A DNA stretch of 64,000 nucleotides, taken from Pachypanchax playfairii (lineage: Eukaryota; Chordata; Actinopteri; Cyprinodontiformes; Aplocheilidae). Shown in pieces: positions 24,484-35,697 of this stretch. The notes beneath the pieces are model-generated. The model had not been told where the DNA came from. It worked only from the letters and a program-made list of their open reading frames with translations, and made no database searches. The stretch covers positions 1,979,476 to 2,043,475 of the forward strand of contig SSNP01000059.1 of the NCBI GenBank assembly GCA_006937955.1, given 5' to 3'. Made by a program: the position numbers and the translations under genes. Every line of letters starts with the position of its first letter. The stretch's first letter is position 1.

Positions 24484-25640
24484 TATAGGTGAGCATATAC
24501 AAATTGCTATATATTGTAGATAACAGGGTAGGCTCAACCCTCATAGCCACAGAAAGGCCAAACTATCTGAGAACCCAGCTGGCCAGGAGCCCACAGTGAG
24601 CCACACAAAACTGAGGATGTCTGAGTCTCCCTTCTGGACTGGACGCACGGACGGATATTTCAATTGATCCACATATGGTTTTTAATGTTTCTTCATCTTT
24701 TCTCAGTTACCTAGAGTGATACATTTATTTGTGTGTGTTTCTTCAGTTTTTGGCGGCATATTCTGTTGTCTGTTGAGCATTATGTTGCTGGCCATGATCC
24801 TTTATCAAAGCTGTGGGTTTACATCCGAATGTGTTCTGCTTCCTGCTGCAAAAAGGCTTTGGCAGATATTCAAAAATGCACTTTTTGGCAGATGAAGCGG
24901 TGAACACCTGATCATTACTAACTTAATAAAACCTTACGATTTGACTACAAATAAAGGGTTGTAGGTTTTTCCAATCCTTTTTGGCAATGATATCATGTTT
25001 ATATGCTGCAGATGTGCACACAGCTACAAACAAGGTTATATTATGGTCCCACCCACTCATTTCGATGGAAAGAGAGAGAACATGAAGAGTGGATGTTACC
25101 TTTTAAAAAACATTCACCTCCTCCTCTAATCAATTCCCTAGGCATGAATCCCTGAGCTTCCACATGTTTCTCTTCCATCAAATTCTAAAAAGATCCACGC
25201 ATCAGGTGGGAACACAAACCCGTTTAACAGACTGTCATTTTTACCATCTAGAAATGCAGATGCACCCTGTCAAGAGTTACAAGTGTGTTTCATTTCATGT
25301 TTATTTATGATTTCAAATGTTTTATTTTTCAAAACACCAGAAACACACTTTTCATAATGTTCAAAATATGATTAATTTTAATTTCTGCTTTGCATCTGAT
25401 AGCTGTGAATCAAAAATGCAAAAATCTGTGTTGAGTTAATGTTTGACAGTGATGGAAAACAGGCAGAAGTAAGCAGGGAAAAGGTTTTAGTTAGTCTTGG
25501 TGGGTGTACACGAGAAGTCAAATGTGGAAACGTGGCAAAACGTCTTGAGAAAAGGTCTTTCTTAGAGTTCTAGATTATTTCTGAAAGCACCAACTAGCTC
25601 CTTCAGTCGGGCCCTTTGACGCAGGGGGAACAACCATTAC
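24484..25640. other. Intronic sequence, no feature recognised
   Basis: AT-rich with no recognisable coding region or terminal repeats. Confidence 0.4.
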
Positions 25641-25893
25641 TAGGGGTGTAATGGTTCACGGGTATATGTTGAACCGTTTGGTTCGGTCCACTTGCTTACC
25701 ATTTCGGTGTATTTTTTTCATAAATGTATTATTAGTGTGATATTAAGTGCAGCGGAAGAAAGTTTCCTGGCGAGTTTCCACATGGACGCTGTATTGAATG
25801 ATGCACTGGGGAGCTGCTCAAACACATTGAAGTAAATACATGAGCTGGGGTGTAACAGAACACGCATTCATACGAACCGTTATACATCCGTGC
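25641..25893. mobile_element. Possible hAT-like short element
   Basis: Left end TAGGGGTGTAATGGTTCACG is the terminus type of a common fish hAT family. The inverted counterpart may be CGAACCGTTATACATCCGTG near 25874-25893, imperfectly matched. No target duplication could be seen. Confidence 0.4.
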
Positions 25894-28800
25894 AGATGTT
25901 TACCGATCCGATTACAGTTAGCAGGCTTGTTTTGCGCATGGAGCATACTACAAATCTAAGTTCCCACACGGACAGCTTCAGTGGCGGACTGGAAGTTTGT
26001 TGTCAGCACCAGACTCCCACGTGAGGTTTTCCTCTAGCAGACGTCTTGGCTGATGTAAACAAGAAGCCGGACCTTGAACCTCATATACAGTAAGACCCTC
26101 CATTATCTTTAAGGTCCCCTGTTTGGTAAGTTAAGCACTTTTCTATTTTTTATTCCTATTTTGATATGTTTCTTAATTTTTTAATGTTTAATTTTTATAA
26201 AATATATAAACCGTTGTTTGCAACAGTTGACAGTTAATTTACAGAGCATTTAACACACAAACCAAAAGGACAATTATAAAGCAAGGGACTCTTTGCTGAC
26301 TTGCAAAGTCTAATGATCACAAGTTTATTTTTTTAAAAGCAGCATCATCATCAAAAAAGATTAAAACTGAAGAACTATTATTCAAACTGAGATATAAACA
26401 TGAATCCGCACATGTTAAAAATTGACATAATTTGGTCCTTCTGACGTAGAAGTGTGAGATGTATTTGTTACCAGCAGTCAGTGCCATCTTAGGTTGGAGA
26501 ATGGTTTAGGTAAGCAGCAATGAAAACTTACCCTCATAACTACTGGCAGACCAGGAGCACATAGGAGACCCGGGCAGTCCACACCCACCAAGAGCCAAAA
26601 GGCCCAGGGCCACAAATCCCGGATCTGGAGCAATGCTCGATGCTAAACAGAGCCCCCCCCAACGATAAGGAAGCCCAAGCCATCCCGAACCATCACCCAA
26701 AAGGGCAGGCCACTTGCCATGCCAGAACACCCAGCCAAGTGCCCCGAATCCGGCAAGTGCCATACCTTGGGAGAGGACAGCAGTAGGAGAGGAGTAACAA
26801 GGAGGGGAAATCCAACATTACAAAACTAAATGCTAGAGGAGCTAAAGTTCATCAAGTCTGGGACCCAGGACCAGCCAAACACACACACCCTCACAAAAAA
26901 AACCCTTTACTCAATTGTACCAATGATACAAAGACAAACACAGTAATCACAGTTGACATCCTTGAAGGTGTGGGAAGCTGCCACCTGAACTTGTGGCGCC
27001 CCAAGAAGCATCAGCCCAACCCTTGAACGTCAGCCAAGCCCAGTCCACGTAAGGCACGGGAAACAGGGGTGTTACAAGACACGCCCCTTACCCCCTCCCA
27101 CTCAAACTGAAAACAACTTGTTCGGTATACAGTAGGTACTAGTATACTGTATGTGAGTGTATGAGATGTTTGGGGTGAGAGTGCCATAGAAGTTGAGGAA
27201 ACGGATATGACATGAGCACTGCTGGGGAACAAAACAAATCACCCTGCCTGCATGACACGATCCCTAACAGGAGACTGAGCCCTGTTTTTACTGCTTCAGC
27301 AACAGTTTATCATTCTAAGTAAAAAGAACTCTCTGCATGAAAGGCTCACAGAGGATATACAAAATGTTTAATGGTTGCTGAATATTTCTAGAAAGATAAA
27401 TCTGTGACCTGTCATTTGAGTTGTTACACATGAAAAAACAGGATAAACAAATCTGAAAAATGTATATTGTATGTAACTGTGGAATAATATTGCATTATAG
27501 ACAAAAATAATTTCAAATAATAATCACATTACAGTAACTTGTTAGCAAATGTTTGTTGTTCAATGAGATTTTGATTTTGCTATCAATTGGAAAAAGATAT
27601 TTTTAAGATGAATTTACATGAATTTAATCAAAGTGTAACTCATGTTGAAAAATAACTGTTACAGCTGCTAAATATACCGAGTCCTTCTAAAATACATGTT
27701 ATTTTATCAATAACTCATTTATCTTCTTGGCCACTTCATGAAAACTGAAGTGAATGTTTTTGCACCTTCCAAAGAATTTTAACGACTGACCTCTGCTTTG
27801 TCAAGATCAGTTTGACGTAACTACAAACAATGATGTAACAATACCCCCAAAACTGGAAAGAATAACTCTGGGGTTCTTGACAGACAACTACTGCATACAT
27901 CCTTCTTTACAACCTCAAACAGAATCAGCAGGTTACTACAGTATGATGTTCATCAATCAGCCATTCTCTCGTCAAGGTATCTGGTTGTTCATGCTGTTCT
28001 CATCTCACAGTTCAGATATCAGCTCCCCCTCACAGCAAAACAACTTCCTAAATTTATAGTTTTAGTGCTTTCTTATATCCTTCAGGAGCAAACAGGTAGC
28101 AGCCTGTCATTACAGTAAGGAGAAGACAGTGATCCCAGAAGAACATGGAGACTTTACAGGACTGATTTGACCTAACGGAATGAAACAAGGTCCATCGAGC
28201 AAAAACAGTCCTTCTGCAAAACTCCTTTTCCATGTGAACATAAATCTGTTAAACAAAATGTTCTTAAGACAAGCTGTGCAAAACAAAGACAAAAAAGCCT
28301 TACTTAGTAGGGCTTCTAGGGCAGCATTCATGAAGGAAGTTCAGTTAATTTGAGGCTCCTCAGAAGGACAATTAGGACAATGAACAGGAAGAATAGAAGA
28401 CAAATTGCACGCAAACACTGTGAAGGAGGTGCTGAGAGGGATGAGAAGGATTACGAGTCTCCTGGCCAAGTGGGAGAAGAAAACAAAAATAGAGTGAAAA
28501 TATTCTTCCACATGTCTGTTTTTTCAGCCGGCTCGTTGTGGAGACCAGGCCACCTGCACCCACTACACAGGACTGACAAGCCTAATGAGGATCTCTCTGT
28601 GACCGATGAGCCTGCAGTTTCCCCTTAGGCCTGCACACCAGGGCTCACCTCTTCAGCACCGGTCCACTCACTCTGCCAACAATTTCTGCCACAACACTGA
28701 CCCCTTTATCCCACAAAGGACAAGAAGAAGTCTCGTTAGACAGAAAGATGGTTCAAGGACAACTCCAAGATGTCTAATCTTCAAATGTAAGATCTAAAAC

Positions 28801-28989
28801 TGTTTTTCGGTAAATTTCACAAACACACAAGTAACTGATAATATTTTTTTTAACAGCAAATAAAACTTATTTGAGAAAACACAAAATCAGTAGGTGTTGC
28901 AGGATGTAGACTGATTCTTTACAATCAACCATATAATGTTTGCCAAAATTGAATTTTATAAAGACAAATGATCAAATGTATTTATTACT
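25894..28989. other. Intronic sequence with one GC-rich block
   Basis: Mostly AT-rich. A GC-rich block at about 26540-27080, with repeated CCCAAGCC/CCCAGGG-type motifs, looks inserted but was not identified. No laminin-like exon or known protein signature was found. Confidence 0.4.
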
Positions 28990-29110
28990 ACTAGACTTGA
29001 CTATTGCAATTCTTTATCATTAGGATGTTCTGATAGTTTTGTAAAAGAGCTCCAGCTGATCTAAAATGCTGCTGCCAGAGTTCTGATGAGATCACATCCA
29101 GTCTCAAATA
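28990..29110 (+). pseudogene. L2-type LINE reverse-transcriptase fragment
   Basis: Reads TRLDYCNSLSLGCSDSFVKE then LQLI-stop-NAAARVLM. The pair TRLDYCNSLL and LQLIQNAAARVL marks the region after the RT catalytic box in L2/Maui-like LINEs. Only this short piece is preserved, with a stop. Confidence 0.75.
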
Positions 29111-29304
29111 TGCATATTTATCAAATATCACTGCACAATTTTGAGGAAGGCACATAGGAAAGACTTTTAAACATAAAGACATTCCAACAGATAAACTTTT
29201 CCACCTCCATCTGTTGATTTTTCAAACTTTCTTGAACTTCTGGCTGGAGGCACAGCAGCTCTGCTTGGAATGACCACCATCACCCAGGACCTGAAATGGT
29301 CAAC

Positions 29305-29985
29305 CAATAAAGCATCAGTAACTACTGTAAGAACATCCAGCAGAGGTTGTACTTCCTAAAGCAGCTCAGGAAGTTTAACCTGCCACAGGAGCTACTGTTG
29401 AACTTCTATAAAACCAATCGGGTCCGTCCTCTGCTGGTCCATCACAGTCTGGTTTGGTTCCACAACAAAACTGGACAGAGACAGACTGTAAAGAACTATA
29501 AGGTCTGCAAAGTTGATCACTGGTGCTAAGCTGCCTTCTATTCCAGACCTGTACTCCTCCAGAGTCAGGGAAAGGTCAAATAGCATCAGCAGGGACCTTC
29601 TCACCAGCATCTCACTTCTTCTCACCCCTCAGAACGGAGCTAAAGATCAATGTACACCGAAACCACAAGACACAAAATATTTTTTTTTTCCCTTCCAGAC
29701 CGTTGAACATGTTTAACGCCTTAATGAAGAAATAACTTCTTCTCTCATAAAAATAATGATATTCTACCTGTAAAGTACCACCTGACTTCAAACCACCAAG
29801 AAGACTTTTATGGTGGAAGTTGTTGCTAATGTATCTCGTCTTGTGTGTGTTCTATGTCTAACATTGTCTATGTATCCTTTTATATGATGATATGCAAGTA
29901 CAAGTTGAAAAGTGAACTAGAACCAAATTTCTTTGTTTATGCAACATACTTGGCTAATTAAACCTGATTCTGATTCTTGATGAAA
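29305..29985 (+). mobile_element. 3' end of a second non-LTR retrotransposon (Rex/CR1-like)
   Basis: Frames read QRLYFLKQLRKFNLPQELLL with NFYKTNRV, then TGAKLPSIPDLYSSRVRERS. This is the C-terminal region of a fish LINE different from the L2 piece just upstream. The 3' end, TTGGCTAATTAAACCTGATT followed by CTGATTCTT, is the usual tail. Frameshifted and 5' truncated. Confidence 0.7.
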
Positions 29986-30224
29986 CAGTAATGGGAACGT
30001 AAACAAAGTGATCACTATGGCATAAATCATGGCAGAAAATAGAGCATCAGATGAAGAACTGTTGTTTTTGAATTTATGTGGGATGCAGGAAAGAGCCAGA
30101 GAGGAGCTGGAGTCTGCACTGTTTCTCCAATTTTATTGTAAGTCCCGTCAGATCATAGATACCAGAACAGTGGACACTTGGATCACCCTTTGGACCATCA
30201 CACCACCTTCCGTAATATCAACAC
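29986..30224. other. Intronic sequence
   Basis: Short stretch before the TA-flanked element. No feature recognised. Confidence 0.4.
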
Positions 30225-30226
30225 TA

Positions 30227-30920
30227 GCTACGTTTACATGCGCCAAATTTCCCCAATCTGATTAAAATCTTGGTCGATCGGAATTCCCAAATCCCTGTTC
30301 ACATGGACACTAACTGAAATGATCTGATCATGTCATGAGTACACATGCACCAAGCACTCAATCAGGTTAAATGAGTTGAGCATGCGCACAGCGAGGGAAG
30401 AAAAAAAAAGTAAACAAACTCCGTCCTTTCTGCACGTCTTTCCCGCCCCATCGTGTGCTCGAGCTGACTCATGTTATCCCCAATATGGACCTTCTGCGGG
30501 TGATTACCTTTATGTTTGGGTTTTTACTGGTCGCATTAACCAAGCTAGAGGCTGAATACATATTGCTACTGCTCCTCCGCCACAGGAGAGGAGAGCAGGA
30601 TGACAGGATGACTGCACCAGCAGACCACTTCTGTTTACCTCCCGCCATGTTTTCTACTTGGGTGTGCGAAAGCGGAAAGACGTCACGCTGAAGTTGTACG
30701 CATGCGCAGTGGGCTTTTTTCACCCCTTCATTCCGAATGGGTGTGTACATGCACGTCTATCTGAATGAAGATCGGACAAAACCACCCCTCTAGATCGGAA
30801 GTAAATTTCATTCTGATCAGGCTGCATCGGATCTAAACATTCTGATTGACATGTTTACATGACGTATTTTTTGTCCGATTGGGCGTTTATTCCGATTAAA
30901 TGTGCCCATGTAAACGTAGC
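30227..30920 (+). mobile_element. Repeat C, TA-flanked inverted-repeat element, copy 1
   Basis: 694 bp. Ends GCTACGTTTACATG and its inverse CATGTAAACGTAGC, with TA immediately outside each end. Two other copies are at 45013-45711 (same strand) and 58672-59377 (opposite strand), all about 700 bp and very similar. All share an open frame, here 30485-30691: MDLLRVITFMFGFLLVALTK, then LEAEYILLLLLRHRRGEQDD and RMTAPADHFC. The hydrophobic plus Arg-rich segment has the look of an N-terminal exon, perhaps of a Harbinger-like protein, but this is a guess. Class unresolved. Confidence 0.85.
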
Positions 30921-30924
30921 TACT

Positions 30925-31139
30925 GTGACCTCCAACAGTCACAACCACCTTCACTGCTGACCCAGGGCAGCTGTGACTGCCTGCTACTTTCTGACTAAAA
31001 CATTTCCTAAAATTGAACTTGTACTGGAGTTTAACCAGAGATTATTTGTGAGCTTTATTACGATACAACAATAGTGTTAAGTACCTAATTTCAAACTCCA
31101 GTTGCTTTTAATTTATAACACTTACTATGTATTTATTAG
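30925..31139. other. Intronic sequence
   Basis: No feature recognised. Confidence 0.4.
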
Positions 31140-31697
31140 CTGAGAACTTCCTGTGTTGACAGTGAGACATTCAGAAAAGTGAATCTCCACACCGTTTTTT
31201 GCATCTATTTCTACTTTTTTTTCAGTGCAGTATTCAATTACAGCTCGTGTTGTAAATTGCATCTCATGTTTAATTTGTGACTCTGCTGAGTGACAATGGG
31301 TTTGACTCAAAGCAAGGCTGTTCAGAAGAATTCTTTCTATAGATCAACATCCAGCCTACTTAGTCAGAACATCTACATTTGGTCTCCATCATGTCTTTTA
31401 CTTCTGGGTGAGTGATTCTCTAGGTCTGATATAGAGAAATACCTTAAGGAAACAGTGTTGCTGTACAGTGTTTCACCATTTTATCAACGAAAACACGAGC
31501 TCACAAATGCTTTTCAATGTCCATGAGAGACGTAAACAAAGAGTTACTTTGCCATGTTTTTGTCACTTCTGGTTTCAAAACTGAGGTTCACCTGTGCCAC
31601 ATAAAAACATTCATATTTCTCTTGTAAGTGTCAGACAACACAACGTTATAATGCTTCTAAATGATTTACTGAGACCTGAGCAGGTCACAAACACTTA
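31140..31697 (-). mobile_element. TTAA-type repeat B, copy 2 (inverted)
   Basis: Reverse complement aligns with 14794-15340 almost end to end: start TTAAGTGTTTGTGACCTGCT, then CTCATGGACATTGAAAAGCA and GATAAAATGGTGAAACACTG. The MVK start of the possible THAP region is present but the following residues are destroyed. It sits directly beside a hAT transposase fragment, with TTAA at the junction. Confidence 0.75.
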
Positions 31698-31940
31698 AAT
31701 ACTTCTTCAAGCACGTCTTTTTCTATGTTCATGCCATGCACTTGTTTAATATTCAAAACTTCCCATTCAATGCATAAACTGAAGTCCACATCATGGATGG
31801 AAACTGCCAGCTGTACAATGTCAGTTGTGTCAGTGCTCTCATCCACAGCTAGGTAACATGCAATTAAGTCTTTTCTTCCTGCCATCTGCTGTTCTAGTAA
31901 ATCAACAGTATTTTTGCTTAGAAAGACATTTAAAAATACT
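31698..31940 (-). pseudogene. hAT-superfamily transposase fragment
   Basis: Reads LLEQQMAGRKDLIACYLAVD then ESTDTTDIVQLAVSIHDVDF. LAVDESTDxTDxxQLAxFIRxVD is the first catalytic-Asp region of hAT transposases of the GTF2IRD2/ZBED-like group. The frame is cut on its C-terminal side at EEVFK by the TTAA of repeat B. The rest of the transposase was not found on the far side. Confidence 0.75.
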
Positions 31941-32811
31941 TGCTTTTTGTCTGGATACAAAAAAGACAAAAAAAAAAACACACTTTAATGATGCACTTCA
32001 AACATTGTCCCTTAGTTCTCCTCTGCTGCGATAAGACTAGCTTTCATTTCACCTACACATTGCAATTTTGTGAATATAGTTTGCCGAGACTTCAGCAGCG
32101 ATATATATGTTCTGACAAGTTTGACAAGGAGTCTTACCATAAATCCATATGTTAGGAAATAAGTGCAGAAAAAGATTAAACATTCAATCATAACTCACAA
32201 ACAATCATTGTTGCACCAGCCACAAAGGTAGAAGCCGTTGCAAAATATAGTCTAAAATTGTGTTGAGATTTGCCAAAATGTATTATTACAAGTGTTAGAA
32301 ATAGTTAATGTGTGAAGCTGATGTTCTTCACCTGTAGATTTAAAAAGAAAAAACATAAAAACAGTGTGTTATCTGAGAGACCAGATAGAAAGTGTTCACC
32401 ATCATACAGGAGGCTACATTATATATTATGTAGTAAGTGAGTGAGCGAAACCACTCAGAAATTTAAAAGTGCAGCTGTTAAAAGCAAAGTACTGCAGTGG
32501 GTCAGAGATTGCTTTAACACAGACACTCATAAAAACACAGACAAAATGTTTAATTCAAACAACTCTACTGACTTGTTGTAAAAACGCTGAATTAAATCCT
32601 TGCACGTGGGATGCAGCGCCACACATGCACTCTAGGTTTTGGTAGAACTCTTCTCATTTATAATTAGTTGCTGGATTAAACATAAAGACCTCGTTTGGTA
32701 ACAAAATGTTAAGTCACTCAGCAGCACTGTGGGAAGAATTAGACCTTTGCTAAAAAAAAAAAAAAGACATGGACATGGAGTGAATTGGTGCAGTCAAGTG
32801 TAATCTGTAAC
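31941..32811. other. Intronic sequence
   Basis: No feature recognised up to the hAT element target site. Confidence 0.4.
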
Positions 32812-32819
32812 TTGGACAC

Positions 32820-33648
32820 TAGTGATGGGTAGATGAGGCTTCATGAAGCATTGTGGCACATTGCCTAAAATGTTTTGACACTGTGTCGATACTGTGTTGC
32901 TGTGTTGGTCTAGTGCCACCTGCTGGATCTTAAATATCACTGAAGGCAACCTAACCTACTGATTTAGTGAACTATACATAAAATAATAGAGTTTATGTAA
33001 TTGTGTTTCATATTGAACACTGCATTATTTATGTTCTACAGTGGTCCCTTGCTATGAATATGTTGCGTTCAGCAGCTTGCCAAATTTACATAAAACTTCC
33101 ATCGCAAGCAGTCTTATTCTGAAGGGTTGAATTGTATGTTTGCAAAGTTTCTCCCCAACAAACCCACAATATCCTTTTTACCATATTGCAGGTTAGTTTG
33201 GGAACGTAACTCCTGCAATAAACAAGGACTACTGTGTTTAAAATGTATCATTAGAAATAATGTGAATGAATAATTTAAACTCTTTTAAAATGGCCCGAAA
33301 TTCTGACGAGAGGAACAAAATGAAACAAGGACATCGGCAAATAAAGTATTTGTTTTTATAAGATCAAAATGATTCCACACGGCAGAAACCTTGCATTTTC
33401 TTTCTGGCTCCATGATGTCGCTTTCCAGGAATTATTGTAGTTCAAGAGATAATGTTTGGGCAGAGAAGCATCTCGCTGACAGAGACGCTCCTGCTTTCAA
33501 ACACAGTTTGGCGAGTGATTGACAGGCGAAACAGTAGCTGTATCGGTCACGTGACTATTTCTTAAAGCGATACGCGAACCGATATGGGGTTTCGTTCTAT
33601 GAGCTAGATACATGTGCCAACGCATCAGTGTTGCTCTACCCATCACTA
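32820..33648. mobile_element. 829-bp non-autonomous hAT element with 8-bp target duplication
   Basis: Left end TAGTGATGGGTAGATGAGGC, right end CTCTACCCATCACTA, giving a 14-bp inverted repeat. The 8-bp direct repeat TTGGACAC flanks it (32812-32819 and 33649-33656), which is diagnostic of hAT insertion. No transposase frame. It carries a smaller element at 33039-33234. Confidence 0.92.
33039..33234. mobile_element. 196-bp mariner-type miniature element nested in the hAT element
   Basis: Left CAGTGGTCCCTTGCTATGAA preceded by TA. Right end AATAAACAAGGACTACTG is an imperfect inverse. CAGTGGTCC(C/T)(T/C)...TAT termini are typical of fish mariner-type miniatures. The right TA has mutated to TG. Confidence 0.6.
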
Positions 33649-33769
33649 TTGGACACTAGATGTCTCTATATGCTACACACATGCTGCTCTATTAAACTGA
33701 TTCTTGGATTTATCAAAAACAAAATTATTTGCATTCTTGGTAAATAATATTATATATACTGTAGTTAAC

Positions 33770-34354
33770 CAGTGTTAATTTTGGCAATAAATTTTAATTT
33801 AGTTTTAGTCATAGCTCTTTTGACTAAAATTCTTTTCAATTTTAGTCACTAAACTAGTTGTAATTGTAGTCTAATTTTAGTCGACGAAAATACAGTATGT
33901 GGCAGTTTTAGTCGACTAAAATCAATTGTAGATTTAGTCGACTAAAATAAGTATATTTTCTGAAGTATTAATTTAACAACTGCAGTATAGTACATGGAAA
34001 TTTTCTTACCATTCCACATTTCATCTGGCGTTTTCCCGGGAGCATCTCAAACAACTACGGAAGCCTCTGCTCACCGCTTAATAAGCCGAGCTCTGATTGG
34101 TTCTTTTCACAGTAGCCCCAGCTGTTAGCTTTTTGACTGATTCCTCTCTGCATCTTTCTTTTCCTCTGATTGGATTTCGTCGCTGTCTATTTTCGTGTCG
34201 TCTTTTATTTGTCAACGAAAATCAACATAATTTTAGTCATAATAATCGTCTCAAATAGGACCGTCTATTTTAGTTTTCGTTTCGTTTTCGTCCGCAAAAA
34301 TATATTCGTGACTAAAATTATCACAAAGTATTTTAGTCAACAAAATTAACACTG
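33770..34354. mobile_element. 585-bp hAT-like element with 8-bp target duplication
   Basis: Left end CAGTGTTAATTTTGG, right end CAAAATTAACACTG (inverse). The 8-bp direct repeat TAGTTAAC flanks both ends (33762-33769 and 34355-34362). The interior is rich in the palindromic word TTTTAGTCGACTAAAA and its variants. No coding capacity. Confidence 0.9.
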
Positions 34355-34362
34355 TAGTTAAC

Positions 34363-35623
34363 TGTACACCCAACAGCTCTGATGCTGAATTTTGGTTTAA
34401 TTACCTTTTATCGCAAATTATACTAATTAAACTGCTGTAACAATACAAAGTCATCAGCAGTCTGATGAAACAACAAACAGATGACAAATCTGAGATTAGA
34501 TTTTTTTTTAGCAGAAAGACACATTTTTTATCATCTCCCACTAGCATTGTTAACCCTTTTTAACTTGGACATTCATGCTGGATAACATCCATCCAAATGC
34601 AGTATCACTTTCCTAAAAAGGGACATTTTTCTAGTAAAATCTTGACTCAAACGATCCCAAAAGAATTACAATTGAAATGTTTTTTAATCACCTGACATTT
34701 GAATTTCTTTCATAGAGAAAAGTCATGTTTTCATTTGATTTGTTGACTTCTTCCATCTTATTTCCACTTGATGGGACATCAGACTGCAGAGGAACCTCTT
34801 CCTGCACATTACACCTCTAGGCTCTGGGTCGGAACTCTACCATTTTTCATGTGATTGTAATCCACTTATTTTTGTTTATTTTCTTCTGACCTGACCATCT
34901 TTCCTACCAGGCCTCCTCTGTCACCTCAGTGTTTATAGTTCCCATGTTATGTCCATTTCTGGATGAGTGGATTAATGCTATTTTTCACTTGAAAAATGTG
35001 TTTGACTCTACAATGTAGTTTGATCTTTCTTTTGCCCTCTTCAGTGACTTGTTGCCATGTGAGTAAGATTGTTTACTTCCCTCTAGATCTTTATCAAAAT
35101 GTAATTCCTTGTCCAACAGTGCACATACCTTTTGTCACACTATGATCTAACATGTAATGTATATGAATGAATGCTGGTTCTGATCTCATCCTTTACTTGA
35201 CCATCACTATCCTTGTAGGTAGCTATAGATTTTGTCTGTTTATTTCTGTAGCTTCTGTGGGATTTGCCCATTCAATATTCTGTTAAATAGATTATCCTTT
35301 AGTGGGTCTTTTCCTGATAATCTTGCTTGGCTCAGTTCTGGTATCTAGTTCTTATTTTAATTCCACATGTCATTTTGTTTATTAAATACATGTGTTGCTT
35401 CAGGTAATCACAGTTAGCTAGCTAAGTTAAACACAGCTTTTTGAGTACAGTGCCACCCATTCAGTGTACATTGTCCACAAAATGTCCAGATTATTAGGAC
35501 AGGAATTTAACATGCTGTTTCATATCATAATAACTGTACCTGTTCTGCTGTTAACTGGTTTCATAGGGAAAGCTAGGAGCTATTGCTAACCTGCTGCCAT
35601 GGTGACACGGCTATTTAATTTAT
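34363..35623. other. Intronic sequence, no feature recognised
   Basis: AT-rich and without any coding or repeat signature I recognise. Confidence 0.4.
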
Positions 35624-35697
35624 TTAAAGGTCCCATATTATGAAAAATTAACTTTTTCTGGGATTTGGGCTGTTATTGTGTGTCTGTGGTGCATATA

